Numbered from the stretch's first letter, positions 23,921-33,965 are shown. The stretch: 64,000 nucleotides of DNA from Micromonospora pisi (GCF_003633685.1 NZ_RBKT01000001.1:6014001-6078000); one strand, 5' to 3'. Notes: generated by a model not told the origin, from the sequence alone. Numbers and translations are program-made.

Positions 23921-25767
23921 GGCATCTCCTCGGGGGGTGGGTCCGCCGCTCCGGTGCCGCCACCGGCCGGCGGGCCGGCGAACGCGCGGTCGAGCAGCGC
24001 GAGAAACGAGCGGTTCAGGGCGGCGGTGTCGACCGCCCGCAGCGGGTGGTGGCCGGCGAGCAGTGCCTGCCCGTACAGCGCCTCGATGCCGTGCCGCAGG
24101 GTGGCGCCGGGCGGGCCGGCGCTCATCCGCCGGATCAGCGGGTGTCGCCAGTTGAGGACCAGTTCCGGCCGGTGCTCGATCTCCACCTCGGCGAAGGCGG
24201 AGAGCACGTCGGACCAGAGGTCGTCCGCCTGGGCCAGGTCGCGCGCGACCGCGTCCTGGTCGTGGGCCTGCCGACTCATCACATAGAGCGCCGGTACGGT
24301 GACCGGCTCGAACTGCCGGATCAGCGGTACGCAGCCGAACTCGACGAGTACGTCCCGGGCCACCCGCAGGAAGCCGGCGAGTTCCGCCTCCAGTTCCGCC
24401 GGCAACGCCTCCAGTCGGGCGGCCAACTCGCCGGGATCGAGTCGCCGTACGGTGATCGACCGGTCGATCCGGGGCAGCCGCTCGAGGATCTCCGTGTCGT
24501 ACGCGTACCCGGCGTTGACCAACGGGGTGCCGGCGGCGCTGGCGATCGCGGCCAGCGCGCGGAACTCGTCGACGGTCTCCGCGTAGCGCAGCACCGGTGC
24601 GTTCCGCCGGAACGCGCGCAGGGTCATCGTGCCCCGGCTGGTCTCGAACGGCAGCCCGGCGTCGACCAGACGCAGCATCTCGTCGTCGCGGACCGCGAGC
24701 GCCTTCACCCCGAGGTGGTGCACCCGCAGGAAGGCGGCGAGCCGGTCCGGGTGCCGCACCGAGAGGTCCAGCAACCAGTCCCGGATCTGCGCGCCGAGCG
24801 ACTCCCGTACGCGGGAGAGCAGGTCGTCGTCGTAGAGCCCCTCACGGCTGGCGGTCGGGCGCAGTACCGAGGTGTCCACCACACAACGGACGAAGAACGC
24901 CCACTCCGGCACCAGCCCGGCGGCGTTTTCGCTGAGCAGCATCCGTTTCAGGTAGACCCGGTGGCCGGCCGGCCCGACCCCGCTCGCGGTCGGCAGCACA
25001 AAGCCGACACCGACCAGCCCGGCCTCCGGCACCCGCAGGTCGATCACGTCCATCGGCCGGCTGCCGAGTAGTCGGGTGCCGTGGTCGAGCAGTGCGAGGC
25101 GACGTACCTCCGGGTCGTCCTCGATCTCCCAGGGCGCCCGCGGCTCGGTCAGCCGCAGCTCGGCGGTCTCGGGAGCCTGCCGTACCACCTCGACGTCGAG
25201 CAGGTGCCCGTACGCCTGGACCAGGTCGCGGACCTGGTCCGGGGCGAACCAGTGCGCGCTGCCGGCCCGGGGCCGCAGCACCACCGTGGTGCCGACCGAC
25301 GACCGGGCGTCGTCGTCGACCTCGACCAGGTAGCGCCCGTCGGCGTGACCGGTCCAGCGGACCGCCGGGGTGCCGGTGACCGAGCGGGTGAGCACCTCGA
25401 TGGTGTCGGCCACCATGAAGCAGGAGAGCAGGCCGATGCCGAACTGGCCGAGGAAGTCCTGCCGGGCGAAGCCGAGTTCGTCGCGTTTGGAGGTACGCCC
25501 GACGCTGGCCAGGAAGGTGTGCACCTCGGGCTCGGTCAGCCCGACCCCGTTGTCGTGGACCCGGAGCGTGCCGTCGGCCTCGATCTCGAACACCACCCGG
25601 CCCGGCTCCGCCTCCGGGTCCGCCTCCGGGGCCAACGCCCGCCGGGCGGTGATCGCGTCCGCGGCGTTCTGGAGCAGCTCGCGGGCGTACACCCGGGGGC
25701 TGCTGTAGAGATGCTGGCTGAGCAGGTCGACCACACCGCGCAGGTCGACCCGGAACCGCTGTTCCAT
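23917..25767 (-). CDS. HSP90-family (HtpG-like) molecular chaperone
   Basis: 616-aa GHKL ATPase chaperone. ATP-site residues: E30 and N34/D37 in YARELLQNAADAI, D72-N-G-x-G in VHDNGVGLTEPE, and the lid GQFGIGLLSCF (107-117). The middle domain contains RVYLKRMLLSENAAGLVPEW and RPTASREGLYDD. The C-terminal dimerisation region (LVLNWRHPLIRRM, IEALYGQALLAGHHPL) is present, followed by a Gly/Pro tail ending in PPPEEMP. It is divergent from classical HtpG in many loops. It is flanked in one operon by two YbjN-domain proteins, 17 bp after the first and overlapping the second. Confidence 0.88.
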   Translation of the reverse strand: MEQRFRVDLRGVVDLLSQHLYSSPRVYARELLQNAADAITARRALAPEADPEAEPGRVVFEIEADGTLRVHDNGVGLTEPEVHTFLASVGRTSKRDELGFARQDFLGQFGIGLLSCFMVADTIEVLTRSVTGTPAVRWTGHADGRYLVEVDDDARSSVGTTVVLRPRAGSAHWFAPDQVRDLVQAYGHLLDVEVVRQAPETAELRLTEPRAPWEIEDDPEVRRLALLDHGTRLLGSRPMDVIDLRVPEAGLVGVGFVLPTASGVGPAGHRVYLKRMLLSENAAGLVPEWAFFVRCVVDTSVLRPTASREGLYDDDLLSRVRESLGAQIRDWLLDLSVRHPDRLAAFLRVHHLGVKALAVRDDEMLRLVDAGLPFETSRGTMTLRAFRRNAPVLRYAETVDEFRALAAIASAAGTPLVNAGYAYDTEILERLPRIDRSITVRRLDPGELAARLEALPAELEAELAGFLRVARDVLVEFGCVPLIRQFEPVTVPALYVMSRQAHDQDAVARDLAQADDLWSDVLSAFAEVEIEHRPELVLNWRHPLIRRMSAGPPGATLRHGIEALYGQALLAGHHPLRAVDTAALNRSFLALLDRAFAGPPAGGGTGAADPPPEEMP

Positions 25768-25784
25768 GAGGGGATCCCGCGTGG

Positions 25785-26255
25785 TCAGGGTCGCAGCTTG
25801 GCGACCGATTCGGACATGGCGCAGCCGGTCGAGATGCCGCAGTTGATGAGCTGGTCGAGCTGGTGCACCGTGACGCCCTGGGTCAGGCTCGCGGTCACCT
25901 CACCGCAGACCCGCGCGCTGCCGTCGTCGTCGACGTGCACGTACGTCTTGGGCCACAACTGCTCGTGGTTCCAGGTGTTGCAGAACGAGTACAGCTCCGG
26001 CACCTGTTCGATCGGGAACGTCGTCGCCGCCATCGTGCGGACCTGGAGCACCTGGCCCTCCGGACCGGCCCGGAAGAAGTAGATGAGGTTCTCCTCCCAA
26101 CGGCCGACCAGGTCACCGTCGCTGTCGCTGTAGAAGGAGAAGTCGCGGGCGCTCAGCACCGCCGCGATGAGGTCGTTGGTCAGCGGTTGCAGGGTCTGCA
26201 ACTGACCCGCCACGACGGCTTCCTCCGAGCTGTGCCCGGATCCCGGCGATGACAT
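25785..26255 (-). CDS. YbjN-domain protein (T3SS-chaperone-like fold)
   Basis: 156-aa soluble protein that is almost entirely a YbjN domain: LTNDLIAAVLSARDFSFYSDSDGDLVGRWEENLIYFF, then VPELYSFCNTWNHEQLWPKTYVH and a helical C-terminus. Such proteins have a type III-secretion-chaperone-like fold and are thought to bind other proteins. The start at 26255 has GGGAGG about 8 nt upstream. It is the first gene of the YbjN-HSP90-TPR/YbjN operon and is divergent from ftsK. Confidence 0.85.
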   Translation of the reverse strand: MSSPGSGHSSEEAVVAGQLQTLQPLTNDLIAAVLSARDFSFYSDSDGDLVGRWEENLIYFFRAGPEGQVLQVRTMAATTFPIEQVPELYSFCNTWNHEQLWPKTYVHVDDDGSARVCGEVTASLTQGVTVHQLDQLINCGISTGCAMSESVAKLRP

Positions 26256-26405
26256 GCGACGTCCTCCCGTACGGCGAGATGGGCTGGTCGGTCTGCCCGT
26301 GATGTTAGGCGGGTCACGCGTCTCGGCATAACAGGGCCGGACCGTGTGCGGACACGACCGGTAAAAGCGCGGATATCCGCGACGGCAGGGCTAACGTGTG
26401 TCCTT

Positions 26406-28892
26406 ATGGCGGGCCGTACCCCTCAGGCGAATCGGCGCCGAAGCGGGTCGTCCACGCGCGGCGCCGCCAACAGTCGTACCCGTCAGAAGGCCGCTTCCCG
26501 GCAGCCGGCGAAGGGACGTGCGGCGAGCCGACGTCCGGCCCGCACCCCACCGACGGTCTACCTGGGCCGGGCCGTCAACGCGATGTGGATGGGGCTGGCA
26601 CACAGCGTCGGCTGGGCGGTCCGTGCCGCCGGCCGGCAGGCGGCCACCGCCCGCGACCTCGACCCGGAGCACCGCCGGGACGGTGCCGGCCTGTTCCTGC
26701 TGGGACTCTCCATCCTCACCGCCGTCGCGGTCTGGTTCTCCTCCGCCGGCCCGCTCGGCACCCGGCTGGCCGACACCATCCGGCTCTTCCTCGGCGCGAT
26801 CTCCGTGGTGCTGCCGATCCTGCTGCTGATCGGCGCGGTCCGGCTGATGCGTACGCCCACCGAGTCCGAACACCAGGGCCGGGGGCTGGTCGGCTGGTCG
26901 GCGCTGATCCTCGGCACCGGCGGGCTGCTGCACATCGGTCACCACCCGGTGAACAACCTCGAACGTGACTACGCCGGTGGGCTGGTCGGTGCCGCCATCG
27001 GGCGGACCCTGGAGGACGCGGTCACCCCCTGGGTCGCGGTTCCGCTCCTGGTCCTGTTGGTGCTCTTCGGACTGCTGGTGGTCACCGCGACACCGATCAA
27101 CAAGATTCCCGAGCGGTTGGGGCTGCTCGCCGAGGCGGTCACCGGGCGGTCCACCGGCTACGCCGACGACGAGGAGGAGGCCGACGAGGACGAGGCGCCC
27201 GCCCGTCGCCGCCCGGCCCGGCGTCGTACCGGCAGCCGGGCCGGGACCGTCGGGGAACCGGAGGGGTACGGCGAGGAGGAGTTCGCCGAGGAGCCGCCGC
27301 CGCTGCCGCGTAAGTCGCCCGCGAAGGTGCCCGCCGCGCGCAAGGTCGCCGAGCCGCCCGAGCACTCGCCCGTACCGACCCGGGCCGAGCAGTTGGCCAT
27401 CACCGGCCTGGCCGGCGACTACATCCTGCCGCCGACGAACCTGTTGCGTGGTGGCAGCGCGCCGAAGACCCGGAGCAAGGCCAACGACGAGGTGATCGCC
27501 GCGCTCACCGGTGTCTTCGACCAGTTCGATGTGGACGCCGCGGTGACCGGGTTCACCCGGGGCCCGACCGTCACCCGTTACGAGGTCGAGCTCGGGCACG
27601 GGGTGAAGGTGGAGCGGATCACCCAGCTCTCCCGCAACATCGCGTACGCGGTGAAGTCCCCGGACGTACGGATCCTGAGCCCGATCCCGGGCAAGAGCGC
27701 GGTCGGGGTGGAGATTCCGAACAGCGACCGGGAGGATGTGGCGCTCGGCGACGTACTCCGTTCACGGGCCGCGACCAGCGACCACCATCCGATGGTGGTC
27801 GCGCTCGGCAAGGACATCGAGGGTGGCTACGTGGTGGCCAACCTGGCCAAGATGCCGCACATCCTGATCGCCGGGGCGACCGGCGCGGGCAAGTCCTCCT
27901 GCCTCAACTCGCTGCTCGTCTCCATCCTCAGCCGGGCCACCCCGGACGAGGTGCGGTTGCTGCTGATCGACCCGAAGCGGGTCGAGATGACCAGCTACGA
28001 GGGGATCCCGCACCTGGTCACGCCGATCGTGACCAACCCGAAGAAGGCGGCCGACTCGCTGGACTGGGTCGTCCGCGAGATGGACATGCGCTACGACGAC
28101 CTCGCCGCCGCCGGGGTACGCCACATCGACGACTACAACCGCAAGGTACGGGCCGGGCAGATCAAGCCGCCGCCCGGCAGCGAGCGGGAGATCCGGCCGT
28201 ACCCGTACCTGCTGGTGATCGTGGACGAGCTGGCCGACCTGATGATGGTGGCGCCCCGCGACGTCGAGGACTCGGTGGTCCGGATCACCCAGCTCGCCCG
28301 TGCCGCCGGCATCCACCTGGTGCTCGCCACCCAGCGCCCGTCGGTCGACGTGGTGACCGGTCTGATCAAGGCGAACGTGCCGTCCCGGCTCGCCTTCGCC
28401 ACCTCCTCGCTGGCCGACTCCCGGGTCATCCTGGACCAGCCCGGGGCGGAGAAGCTGATCGGCCGGGGCGACGGGCTCTTCCTGCCGATGGGTGCCTCGA
28501 AACCGGTCCGGATCCAGGGCGCCTGGGTCAACGAGTCCGAGATCAGCGACATCGTCAAGTTCTGCAAGGACCAGCGCGAACCGGAGTTCCGGTCGGACGT
28601 ACTGGCCCCGGCGAAGGACCCGAAGAAGAAGGTCGACGAGGAGATCGGCGACGACCTGGAGTTGTTGGTCCAGGCGATCGAGTTGGTCGTCACCTCGCAG
28701 TTCGGCTCCACCTCGATGCTGCAGCGCAAGCTCCGGGTCGGTTTCGCCAAGGCCGGTCGGCTGATGGACCTGATGGAGACCCGGGGGATCGTCGGTCCCT
28801 CGGAGGGCTCCAAGGCCCGGGACGTGCTGGTCAAGCCGGACGAGCTGGAAGAGGCGCTGGTCGGGGTCCGGGGCGGCGGGGACGACGACTGA
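26406..28892 (+). CDS. ftsK: DNA translocase FtsK/SpoIIIE
   Basis: 828-aa membrane-anchored double-stranded DNA pump for chromosome segregation at division or sporulation septa. The N-terminus is basic, followed by four to five membrane helices (GLFLLGLSILTAVAVWFS, FLGAISVVLPILLLIGAV, VPLLVLLVLFGLLVV). An acidic/Pro-rich linker spans about residues 255-330. The RecA-like motor has Walker A GATGAGKSS (about 490-498), LLLIDPKRVEMTSYEGIPHL and Walker B LLVIVDELADLMM. The C-terminal winged-helix gamma domain (QFGSTSMLQRKLRVGFAKAGRLMDLME) reads polar DNA sequences. The ATG at 26406 is the first start preceding the basic tail. Confidence 0.97.
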   Translation: MAGRTPQANRRRSGSSTRGAANSRTRQKAASRQPAKGRAASRRPARTPPTVYLGRAVNAMWMGLAHSVGWAVRAAGRQAATARDLDPEHRRDGAGLFLLGLSILTAVAVWFSSAGPLGTRLADTIRLFLGAISVVLPILLLIGAVRLMRTPTESEHQGRGLVGWSALILGTGGLLHIGHHPVNNLERDYAGGLVGAAIGRTLEDAVTPWVAVPLLVLLVLFGLLVVTATPINKIPERLGLLAEAVTGRSTGYADDEEEADEDEAPARRRPARRRTGSRAGTVGEPEGYGEEEFAEEPPPLPRKSPAKVPAARKVAEPPEHSPVPTRAEQLAITGLAGDYILPPTNLLRGGSAPKTRSKANDEVIAALTGVFDQFDVDAAVTGFTRGPTVTRYEVELGHGVKVERITQLSRNIAYAVKSPDVRILSPIPGKSAVGVEIPNSDREDVALGDVLRSRAATSDHHPMVVALGKDIEGGYVVANLAKMPHILIAGATGAGKSSCLNSLLVSILSRATPDEVRLLLIDPKRVEMTSYEGIPHLVTPIVTNPKKAADSLDWVVREMDMRYDDLAAAGVRHIDDYNRKVRAGQIKPPPGSEREIRPYPYLLVIVDELADLMMVAPRDVEDSVVRITQLARAAGIHLVLATQRPSVDVVTGLIKANVPSRLAFATSSLADSRVILDQPGAEKLIGRGDGLFLPMGASKPVRIQGAWVNESEISDIVKFCKDQREPEFRSDVLAPAKDPKKKVDEEIGDDLELLVQAIELVVTSQFGSTSMLQRKLRVGFAKAGRLMDLMETRGIVGPSEGSKARDVLVKPDELEEALVGVRGGGDDD

Positions 28893-28925
28893 GCCGCGCC
28901 CCCGCCGACTGTCGGACGGACCGGG

Positions 28926-29189
28926 TCAGCCCGCCTCGGAGGGGTGGTCGGGGCGTCGGCGCAGCGCCTGGGCCAGTGAGATCACCGAGACGATCGTCCA
29001 GGTCCCCTCCAGGAGCAGGAACCCCCAGGAGCGTTCGGTCGCGGCGAGCACCGCGAGGATGCCGGCGCCCACGGTGTTGAGCAGGAGATAGCGGACGGAG
29101 TGCGGGTCCATCCGGCGCAGTTGGCTGCCGGCGAAGGCGGCCAGGATCAGCAGGGCGCCGAGAACCTCGATCAGATCAGTTGTGGTCAT
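28926..29189 (-). CDS. Small membrane protein, CBU_0592-like
   Basis: 87-aa protein with three membrane helices (LIEVLGALLILAAFAGSQL, SVRYLLLNTVGAGILAVLAA, FLLLEGTWTIVSVISLAQAL). The pattern LNTVGAGIL ... LLEGTW resembles the CBU_0592 family, whose function is unknown. The start is the ATG at 29189 (MTTTDLIEVLG). It is convergent with ftsK and divergent from the ornithine-cyclodeaminase homologue. Confidence 0.75.
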   Translation of the reverse strand: MTTTDLIEVLGALLILAAFAGSQLRRMDPHSVRYLLLNTVGAGILAVLAATERSWGFLLLEGTWTIVSVISLAQALRRRPDHPSEAG

Positions 29190-29367
29190 CACCGTCTGCG
29201 CGCCGTCTTTGCCGGGCCGGGTACGGCACGCGCTCGTCCGGGGGGGACACCATCGCGCCCACCTGCGGCTCAGTCTAGCCAGCCGGGACAGGGCCACCAG
29301 AGTGTGTGGTACACCTCTCCCAGTCACACTTGACCTCAACCGGGGTTCAACTATCAGGATGCAGATC

Positions 29368-30291
29368 ATGACTCTGCTCTTCACCGACACCGAGGTGGCC
29401 GACCGGCTCGACGCACCCACCGCGGTCGAGGCGATGCGCGAGGCACTGCTCGCCGCGTACGCGGGTCGGCTGGTCGCACCGCCCCGGGCCTCCGCGCCAC
29501 TGCGCGGCGGTCGCGTCGTCACCACCGCCGGGCAGCTGGACGACGAGTGGTACGGGTTCCGCTCCTACGACACCTTCGGCCACGCCGAGGCGGAGCAGCT
29601 CGTGGTCCTGCACGACGGCCGTTCGGGACGGATCCGGGCGATCGCGGTCGGCGAGGAGATCGGGTCCCGGCGTACCGGCGCGATCGGTGGGGTGGCGGTG
29701 GACGCGCTGGCCCGCCCCGACGCCGCCACGGTCGGGGTGCTCGGCGCCGGGCGGCAGGCCTGGACCCAGCTCTGGGCGACCGCGGCGGTACGCCCGCTGC
29801 GCGAGGTGGCCGTCTACTGCCGTACGCCCTCGGTCCGGGACGCCTTCGCCGCCCGGGTGGAGGCGGAGCTCGGGATCAGCGCGACCGCGGTGAGCAGCGC
29901 CCGCGCGGCCGTACGCGAGCGGGATGTGGTGCTGGTCGCCACCGACAGCGTCACTCCGGTGCTCGACCCGGCCGACCTGGCCCCCGGTGCCCACGTCAAC
30001 GTCGTCGGCTTCAAACAGCAGGGGCGCGCGGAGTTCGGTCCCGACCTGCTCGACCGGGCCGGAGTGCTGGTCACGGACTCGCCGGCACAGGCGATGGACT
30101 ACCAGCCGCCGATGCTCGCCGCGTTGGCGCCGTACGTCGACCGGCTGCACCACCTCGGCGCTGTGCTCGCTGGCGCGGTCCCCGGCCGGACCGGTGCCGA
30201 CCAGGTGACGCTCTTCTGCTTGGTGGGTCTGGCCGGCACGGAGGTCCTCCTGCTCGACCGGCTGGCCCGGGTCGCGGCCCGGCGGCCGTAG
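29368..30291 (+). CDS. Ornithine cyclodeaminase / mu-crystallin family protein
   Basis: 307-aa NAD(P)-dependent protein of the family that includes ornithine cyclodeaminase, alanine dehydrogenase (archaeal) and ketimine reductase mu-crystallin. The Rossmann motif is [13 protein letters not shown], followed by [14 protein letters not shown]. The substrate-binding region appears as [22 protein letters not shown]. The ornithine-specific residues are not clear, so the substrate is open. The start is ATG 29368 (CAGG 9 nt upstream) or 29359. TTGACC at 29330 with CTATCA at 29351 may be its promoter. Confidence 0.8.
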   Translation: MTLLFTDTEVADRLDAPTAVEAMREALLAAYAGRLVAPPRASAPLRGGRVVTTAGQLDDEWYGFRSYDTFGHAEAEQLVVLHDGRSGRIRAIAVGEEIGSRRTGAIGGVAVDALARPDAATVGVLGAGRQAWTQLWATAAVRPLREVAVYCRTPSVRDAFAARVEAELGISATAVSSARAAVRERDVVLVATDSVTPVLDPADLAPGAHVNVVGFKQQGRAEFGPDLLDRAGVLVTDSPAQAMDYQPPMLAALAPYVDRLHHLGAVLAGAVPGRTGADQVTLFCLVGLAGTEVLLLDRLARVAARRP

Positions 30292-30356
30292 CCCCCTGCG
30301 GCGGGCGTCGGCGGTGTAGCGCCCGCCGCCCTCGCGGAGCGGCCCGGTACCCTCGG

Positions 30357-31871
30357 ATGGTGTCTGCTACTTCCCCTTCCTCGACCGCCGGCCGTCGGGT
30401 CGCGTTGCTCACTCTCGGCTGTGCCCGTAACGAGGTCGACTCGGAGGAGTTGGCGGCCCGGCTGAACGCCGACGGTTGGCAGGTGACCACGGACGGCGAA
30501 GGCGCCGACGTGGTGCTCGTCAACACCTGCGGCTTCGTGGAGAAGGCGAAGCAGGACTCGATCGAGACCCTGCTCGCCGCCGCCGACACCGGTGCGAAGG
30601 TGGTCGCCGCCGGCTGCATGGCCGAGCGGTACGGCCGCGAACTCGCCGACAGCCTGCCGGAGGCGGGCGCGGTGCTCAGCTTCGACGACTACCCGGACAT
30701 CTCCGCCCGGCTCAACGCGGTGCTCGCCGGTGAGCAGGTCACCGCGCACACCCCCAGGGACCGACGTGAACTGCTGCCGCTGACCCCGGTCGCCCGGCAC
30801 GGCAGCGGCGTCTCGGTCCCCGGCCACGCACAGACCCGCCCGGCCGGTGGTGACCTGGTCGCCGACGAGCACACCCCCGCGCACCTGCGTCCGGTGCTGC
30901 GCCACCGGCTCGCCAGCGGCCCGGTCGCCTCGCTGAAGCTCGCCAGCGGCTGCGACCGCCGCTGCGCGTTCTGCGCGATCCCGGCATTCCGGGGCGCGTT
31001 CGTCTCCCGTCCGCCGGAAGAGCTGCTGGCCGAGGCGGAGTGGCTGGCCCGCACGGGCGTACGCGAGCTGGTGCTGGTCAGCGAGAACTCCACCTCGTAC
31101 GGCAAGGATCTCGGCGATCCCCGGCTGCTGGAGAAGCTGCTGCCGCAGCTCGCCGCGGTCACCGGGATCGTCCGGGTACGCGCGAGCTACCTCCAGCCGG
31201 CGGAGACCCGACCCGGCCTGGTCGAGACGATCGCCACCACCCCCGGTGTCGCCGCCTACTTCGACCTCTCGTTCCAGCACTCCAGCGAGCCGGTGCTGCG
31301 CCGGATGCGGCGTTTCGGATCCACCGCCCGATTCCTGGAGCTGCTCGGCTCGGCCCGGGACCTGGCCCCGGCGGCCGGCGCCCGGAGCAACTTCATCGTG
31401 GGCTTCCCCGGTGAGACCCGGGGCGACGTGGACGAGCTGGTCCGCTTCTTCTCCGAGGCCCGGCTCGACGCGATCGGCATGTTCGACTACAGCGACGAGG
31501 ACGGCACCGAGGCCGCCGGCCTGTCCGGCAAGGTCTCCGCCGCCACGATCAAGCGCCGGTACGACCGGCTGAGCGCGCTCGCCGACGAACTCTGCTCCCA
31601 GCGGGCCGAGGAACGTCTCGGCTCGACCGTGGAGGTGCTGGTCGACTCGATCGACGGTGGCCTGGTGGAGGGGCGCGCCGAACACCAGGCGCCCGAGGTG
31701 GACGGTTCGACCACCCTGGTGGCACCGGAGCACGGCGACGTCGACCTGGCCGCCCTGCGCCCCGGCGACCTGGTCCGCGCCACCGTCACCGGCACCGAGG
31801 GGGTGGACCTGCTCGCCGTACCGGTCGAACTGATCTCGGCGGCGGCCGGTCCGCCGAACGGCGCGAGGTGA
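30357..31871 (+). CDS. rimO: Ribosomal protein S12 methylthiotransferase
   Basis: 504-aa radical-SAM enzyme that adds a methylthio group to Asp of ribosomal protein S12. The N-terminal MTTase domain has the three Cys of [29 protein letters not shown] and [10 protein letters not shown] for the second iron-sulfur cluster. The radical-SAM triad is C199-C203-C206 in [14 protein letters not shown]-terminal TRAM domain ends the protein. It carries the long Pro/Arg-rich insertion (about residues 125-185) common in actinobacteria. The start is ATG 30357 or the adjacent GTG. The pgsA start lies 4 bp downstream. Confidence 0.95.
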   Translation: MVSATSPSSTAGRRVALLTLGCARNEVDSEELAARLNADGWQVTTDGEGADVVLVNTCGFVEKAKQDSIETLLAAADTGAKVVAAGCMAERYGRELADSLPEAGAVLSFDDYPDISARLNAVLAGEQVTAHTPRDRRELLPLTPVARHGSGVSVPGHAQTRPAGGDLVADEHTPAHLRPVLRHRLASGPVASLKLASGCDRRCAFCAIPAFRGAFVSRPPEELLAEAEWLARTGVRELVLVSENSTSYGKDLGDPRLLEKLLPQLAAVTGIVRVRASYLQPAETRPGLVETIATTPGVAAYFDLSFQHSSEPVLRRMRRFGSTARFLELLGSARDLAPAAGARSNFIVGFPGETRGDVDELVRFFSEARLDAIGMFDYSDEDGTEAAGLSGKVSAATIKRRYDRLSALADELCSQRAEERLGSTVEVLVDSIDGGLVEGRAEHQAPEVDGSTTLVAPEHGDVDLAALRPGDLVRATVTGTEGVDLLAVPVELISAAAGPPNGAR

Positions 31872-31875
31872 CCGC

Positions 31876-32469
31876 GTGACCGAGGCGTCGGAGCCTGCCC
31901 CGGCCGCCATCGCGAAGCCGGTGCCCGTCGTCAACGCCGCCAACGCGCTCACCGCCCTGAGGCTGGCCCTGGTGCCGGTCTTCGTGGCGCTGGTGATCGC
32001 CTCGGCGATGACGCACCCGGCCTGGCGGATCGCCGCCACCCTCACCTTCGCCTTCGCCTCGGCGACGGACCTGCTCGACGGGTGGATCGCCCGCCGGTTC
32101 AAGCTGGTCACGGCGGTCGGTAAGGTGGCCGACCCGATCGCCGACAAGGCGTTGACCGGTGCCGCCCTGGTCCTGCTCTCCTGGTACGACCTGCTGCCCT
32201 GGTGGGTGACGCTGCTCATCCTGGCCCGGGAGTTCGGCGTCACGCTGATCCGGTTCTGGGTGATCCGGTTCGGGGTGATCGCGGCCAGCCGGGGCGGCAA
32301 GGCCAAGACCGCGCTGCAGATCCTCGCCATCGTCTGGTACCTCTGGCCGGTGCCGTCCGGGGTGACCTGGGTCGGTCCGTGGATCATGGGTATAGCGCTG
32401 GTGGTGACAGTGATCACCGGGCTCGACTACGTGGTACGGGCGCTGCGCCTGCGGCGCCGGACCGGCTGA
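31876..32469 (+). CDS. pgsA: CDP-diacylglycerol--glycerol-3-phosphate 3-phosphatidyltransferase
   Basis: 197-aa membrane enzyme of phospholipid synthesis (CDP-alcohol phosphotransferase family). The catalytic motif D-x2-D-G-x2-A-R-x8-G-x3-D-x3-D is read in DLLDGWIARRFKLVTAVGKVADPIADK (about residues 65-90). Helices include TALRLALVPVFVALVIA and WWVTLLILAREFGVTLIRF. The GTG start follows the rimO stop by 4 bp, so the pair is coupled, as in other actinobacteria. Confidence 0.93.
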   Translation: MTEASEPAPAAIAKPVPVVNAANALTALRLALVPVFVALVIASAMTHPAWRIAATLTFAFASATDLLDGWIARRFKLVTAVGKVADPIADKALTGAALVLLSWYDLLPWWVTLLILAREFGVTLIRFWVIRFGVIAASRGGKAKTALQILAIVWYLWPVPSGVTWVGPWIMGIALVVTVITGLDYVVRALRLRRRTG

Positions 32470-32566
32470 TCGTCGGCGGGGCCCGGTCGGGTCCCGGCGA
32501 GGGGACGGATGCCGTCACCGGAGCCGGCCGGCGGAGGTTGGGCGAGGCAGTGAGCGAGGAGGCGGG

Positions 32567-33088
32567 ATGACGGACGGTGTCGAGGCACGGGTCGCGGCCA
32601 CCGAGGCGGCGGCGGTGGTGCACCCGCTGGCCGAGCGGGGCCAGACCCTGGCCGTGGTGGAGTCGCTCACCGGTGGCCTGCTGGCGGCCACGATCGTCGA
32701 CATCGCCGGGGTGAGCGGCGTGTTCCGGGGCGGCCTGGTGGTCTACGCCACCGACCTCAAAGCGTCGCTGGCGGGCGTACCGGGCGACCTGCTCGACGAG
32801 CGGGGACCGGTGGACCCGGACGTGGCGTTGGCACTGGCCGAGGGGGGCCGTCGGCGCTGCATGGCCGACTGGTGCCTGGCCACCACCGGAGTGGCCGGAC
32901 CGGAGCCGCAGAACGGTCGGCCGGTGGGGCTCGTCTACGTCGCGCTCGCCGGACCGGTGGGCGGGCGGGTACGCGAACTGCGGCTCGACGGTAGCCGTAC
33001 CCAGATCCGGAGCAACGCGGTGACCGGGGCGTTGCGGCTCCTCGCGGAGGAGTTGCAGGGCGTACAACCACCGGCGGTACGCGGGTGA
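32567..33088 (+). CDS. CinA-family nicotinamide-nucleotide amidohydrolase (PncC-type)
   Basis: 173-aa stand-alone CinA C-terminal domain, the part that deamidates nicotinamide mononucleotide in pyridine-nucleotide recycling. Characteristic stretches are [39 protein letters not shown] and [23 protein letters not shown]. The N-terminal molybdopterin-binding-like domain of full CinA is absent, as is common. The start at 32567 has GAGGAGGCGGG upstream. It sits between pgsA and clgR, a conserved actinobacterial order. Confidence 0.9.
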   Translation: MTDGVEARVAATEAAAVVHPLAERGQTLAVVESLTGGLLAATIVDIAGVSGVFRGGLVVYATDLKASLAGVPGDLLDERGPVDPDVALALAEGGRRRCMADWCLATTGVAGPEPQNGRPVGLVYVALAGPVGGRVRELRLDGSRTQIRSNAVTGALRLLAEELQGVQPPAVRG

Positions 33089-33218
33089 TCGGGGTCACCG
33101 CCGGCGCGATTGGGCCGGTCGTCCGGAATCCGGACCGGCGGGGTGGGATGTCGCACGGGCCGGCAACGGGTACGGTTGCGGGAAGGCTCCGGCAGCGGTC
33201 GGGGTCGGGGGTCGGAGT

Positions 33219-33229
33219 CGCTCCACGCG
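33219..33229. promoter_or_regulatory. Candidate ClgR box upstream of clgR
   Basis: CGCTCCACGCG matches the CGC-N5-GCG core described for ClgR operators in actinobacteria. It lies 53 bp before the clgR start, consistent with autoregulation. The core is short and could occur by chance in such GC-rich DNA. Confidence 0.4.
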
Positions 33230-33281
33230 GCAACACGCTGACTGCCGCCGGAGGTACGGTCCCACGTCAGGGGGAGGTGCG

Positions 33282-33755
33282 ATGGTCCTGCTACGCCGGG
33301 TGATCGGTGACGCACTGCGTGCTCGCCGGCAGGGACAACACCGCACTCTGCGCGAGGTCTCCTCTGCGGCCAACGTGAGCCTCGGATATCTCTCCGAGAT
33401 CGAGCGGGGCCAGAAGGAGGCGTCGAGCGAGCTGCTCGCCGCGATCTGTGACGCCCTCGGTGCCCGCCTCTCCGAACTGCTCCGCGAGGTCAGCGACACC
33501 GTCGCGCTCGGCGAGCAGGTCTCCGGGGTGCTCGCTCCGGTCCAGGAACGGTCGACCGTCGACGTACCGGCCCGTACCGTGCTGACCGATTCGGCAGTGC
33601 GCACGGTGACCGAGTCCGGCGTTCGGCAGGTGGCGACCGACGGCAACGTGTCGGTCTCGGTCCGGCAGGACTCGCCACTCAAGGCCACCCTGCGGACCAC
33701 CCGCCGGGTCCGGTCCAACACCGACCGGGGTCGCGAGGTTGTCCGCGCCGCCTGA
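33282..33755 (+). CDS. clgR: ClgR-type XRE-family transcriptional regulator
   Basis: 157-aa protein with an N-terminal Cro/XRE helix-turn-helix ([40 protein letters not shown]), the ClgR signature that activates clp protease and envelope-stress genes. The C-terminus ends VVRAA; a terminal Ala-Ala makes ClgR proteins ClpP substrates in Streptomyces, so proteolytic feedback is likely. The start at 33282 has GGGGAGG. It is followed by pspA and pspM in the same direction, the mycobacterial arrangement. Confidence 0.9.
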   Translation: MVLLRRVIGDALRARRQGQHRTLREVSSAANVSLGYLSEIERGQKEASSELLAAICDALGARLSELLREVSDTVALGEQVSGVLAPVQERSTVDVPARTVLTDSAVRTVTESGVRQVATDGNVSVSVRQDSPLKATLRTTRRVRSNTDRGREVVRAA

Positions 33756-33940
33756 GCGCCACTCGGCACCCTCCGCTCCGCACCTGGTAAGCCGTGCGGC
33801 CGTGTGATGTTCGGTGCGCTTTCCTCGGCGTACCGTTGCAGTTCCAGCGGTGTCTCCGGCCGGTGTCCCAGCGGTTGTCTGCCGGTGTGGCGCCGGACTG
33901 GGACGATGGGGATCGTGCCGCGTGGTCGGCCGGTGCAGAC

Positions 33941-33965
33941 CGGTCGGCGGCCCGGCCGCCGACCG
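33941..33965 (+). other. Hairpin in the pspA 5' leader
   Basis: CGGTCGGCGG (33941-33950), loop CCCGG, CCGCCGACCG (33956-33965): a perfect 10-bp stem that ends 31 bp before the pspA start codon. It may be an attenuator, an mRNA-processing site or a weak terminator separating clgR from pspA. The 241-bp clgR-pspA gap contains no other clear feature. Confidence 0.5.

Noticed and set aside
32509-32553. 14-codon frame between pgsA and the CinA-type gene
   Set aside because: Too short, no coupling overlap with either neighbour, no coding signal.
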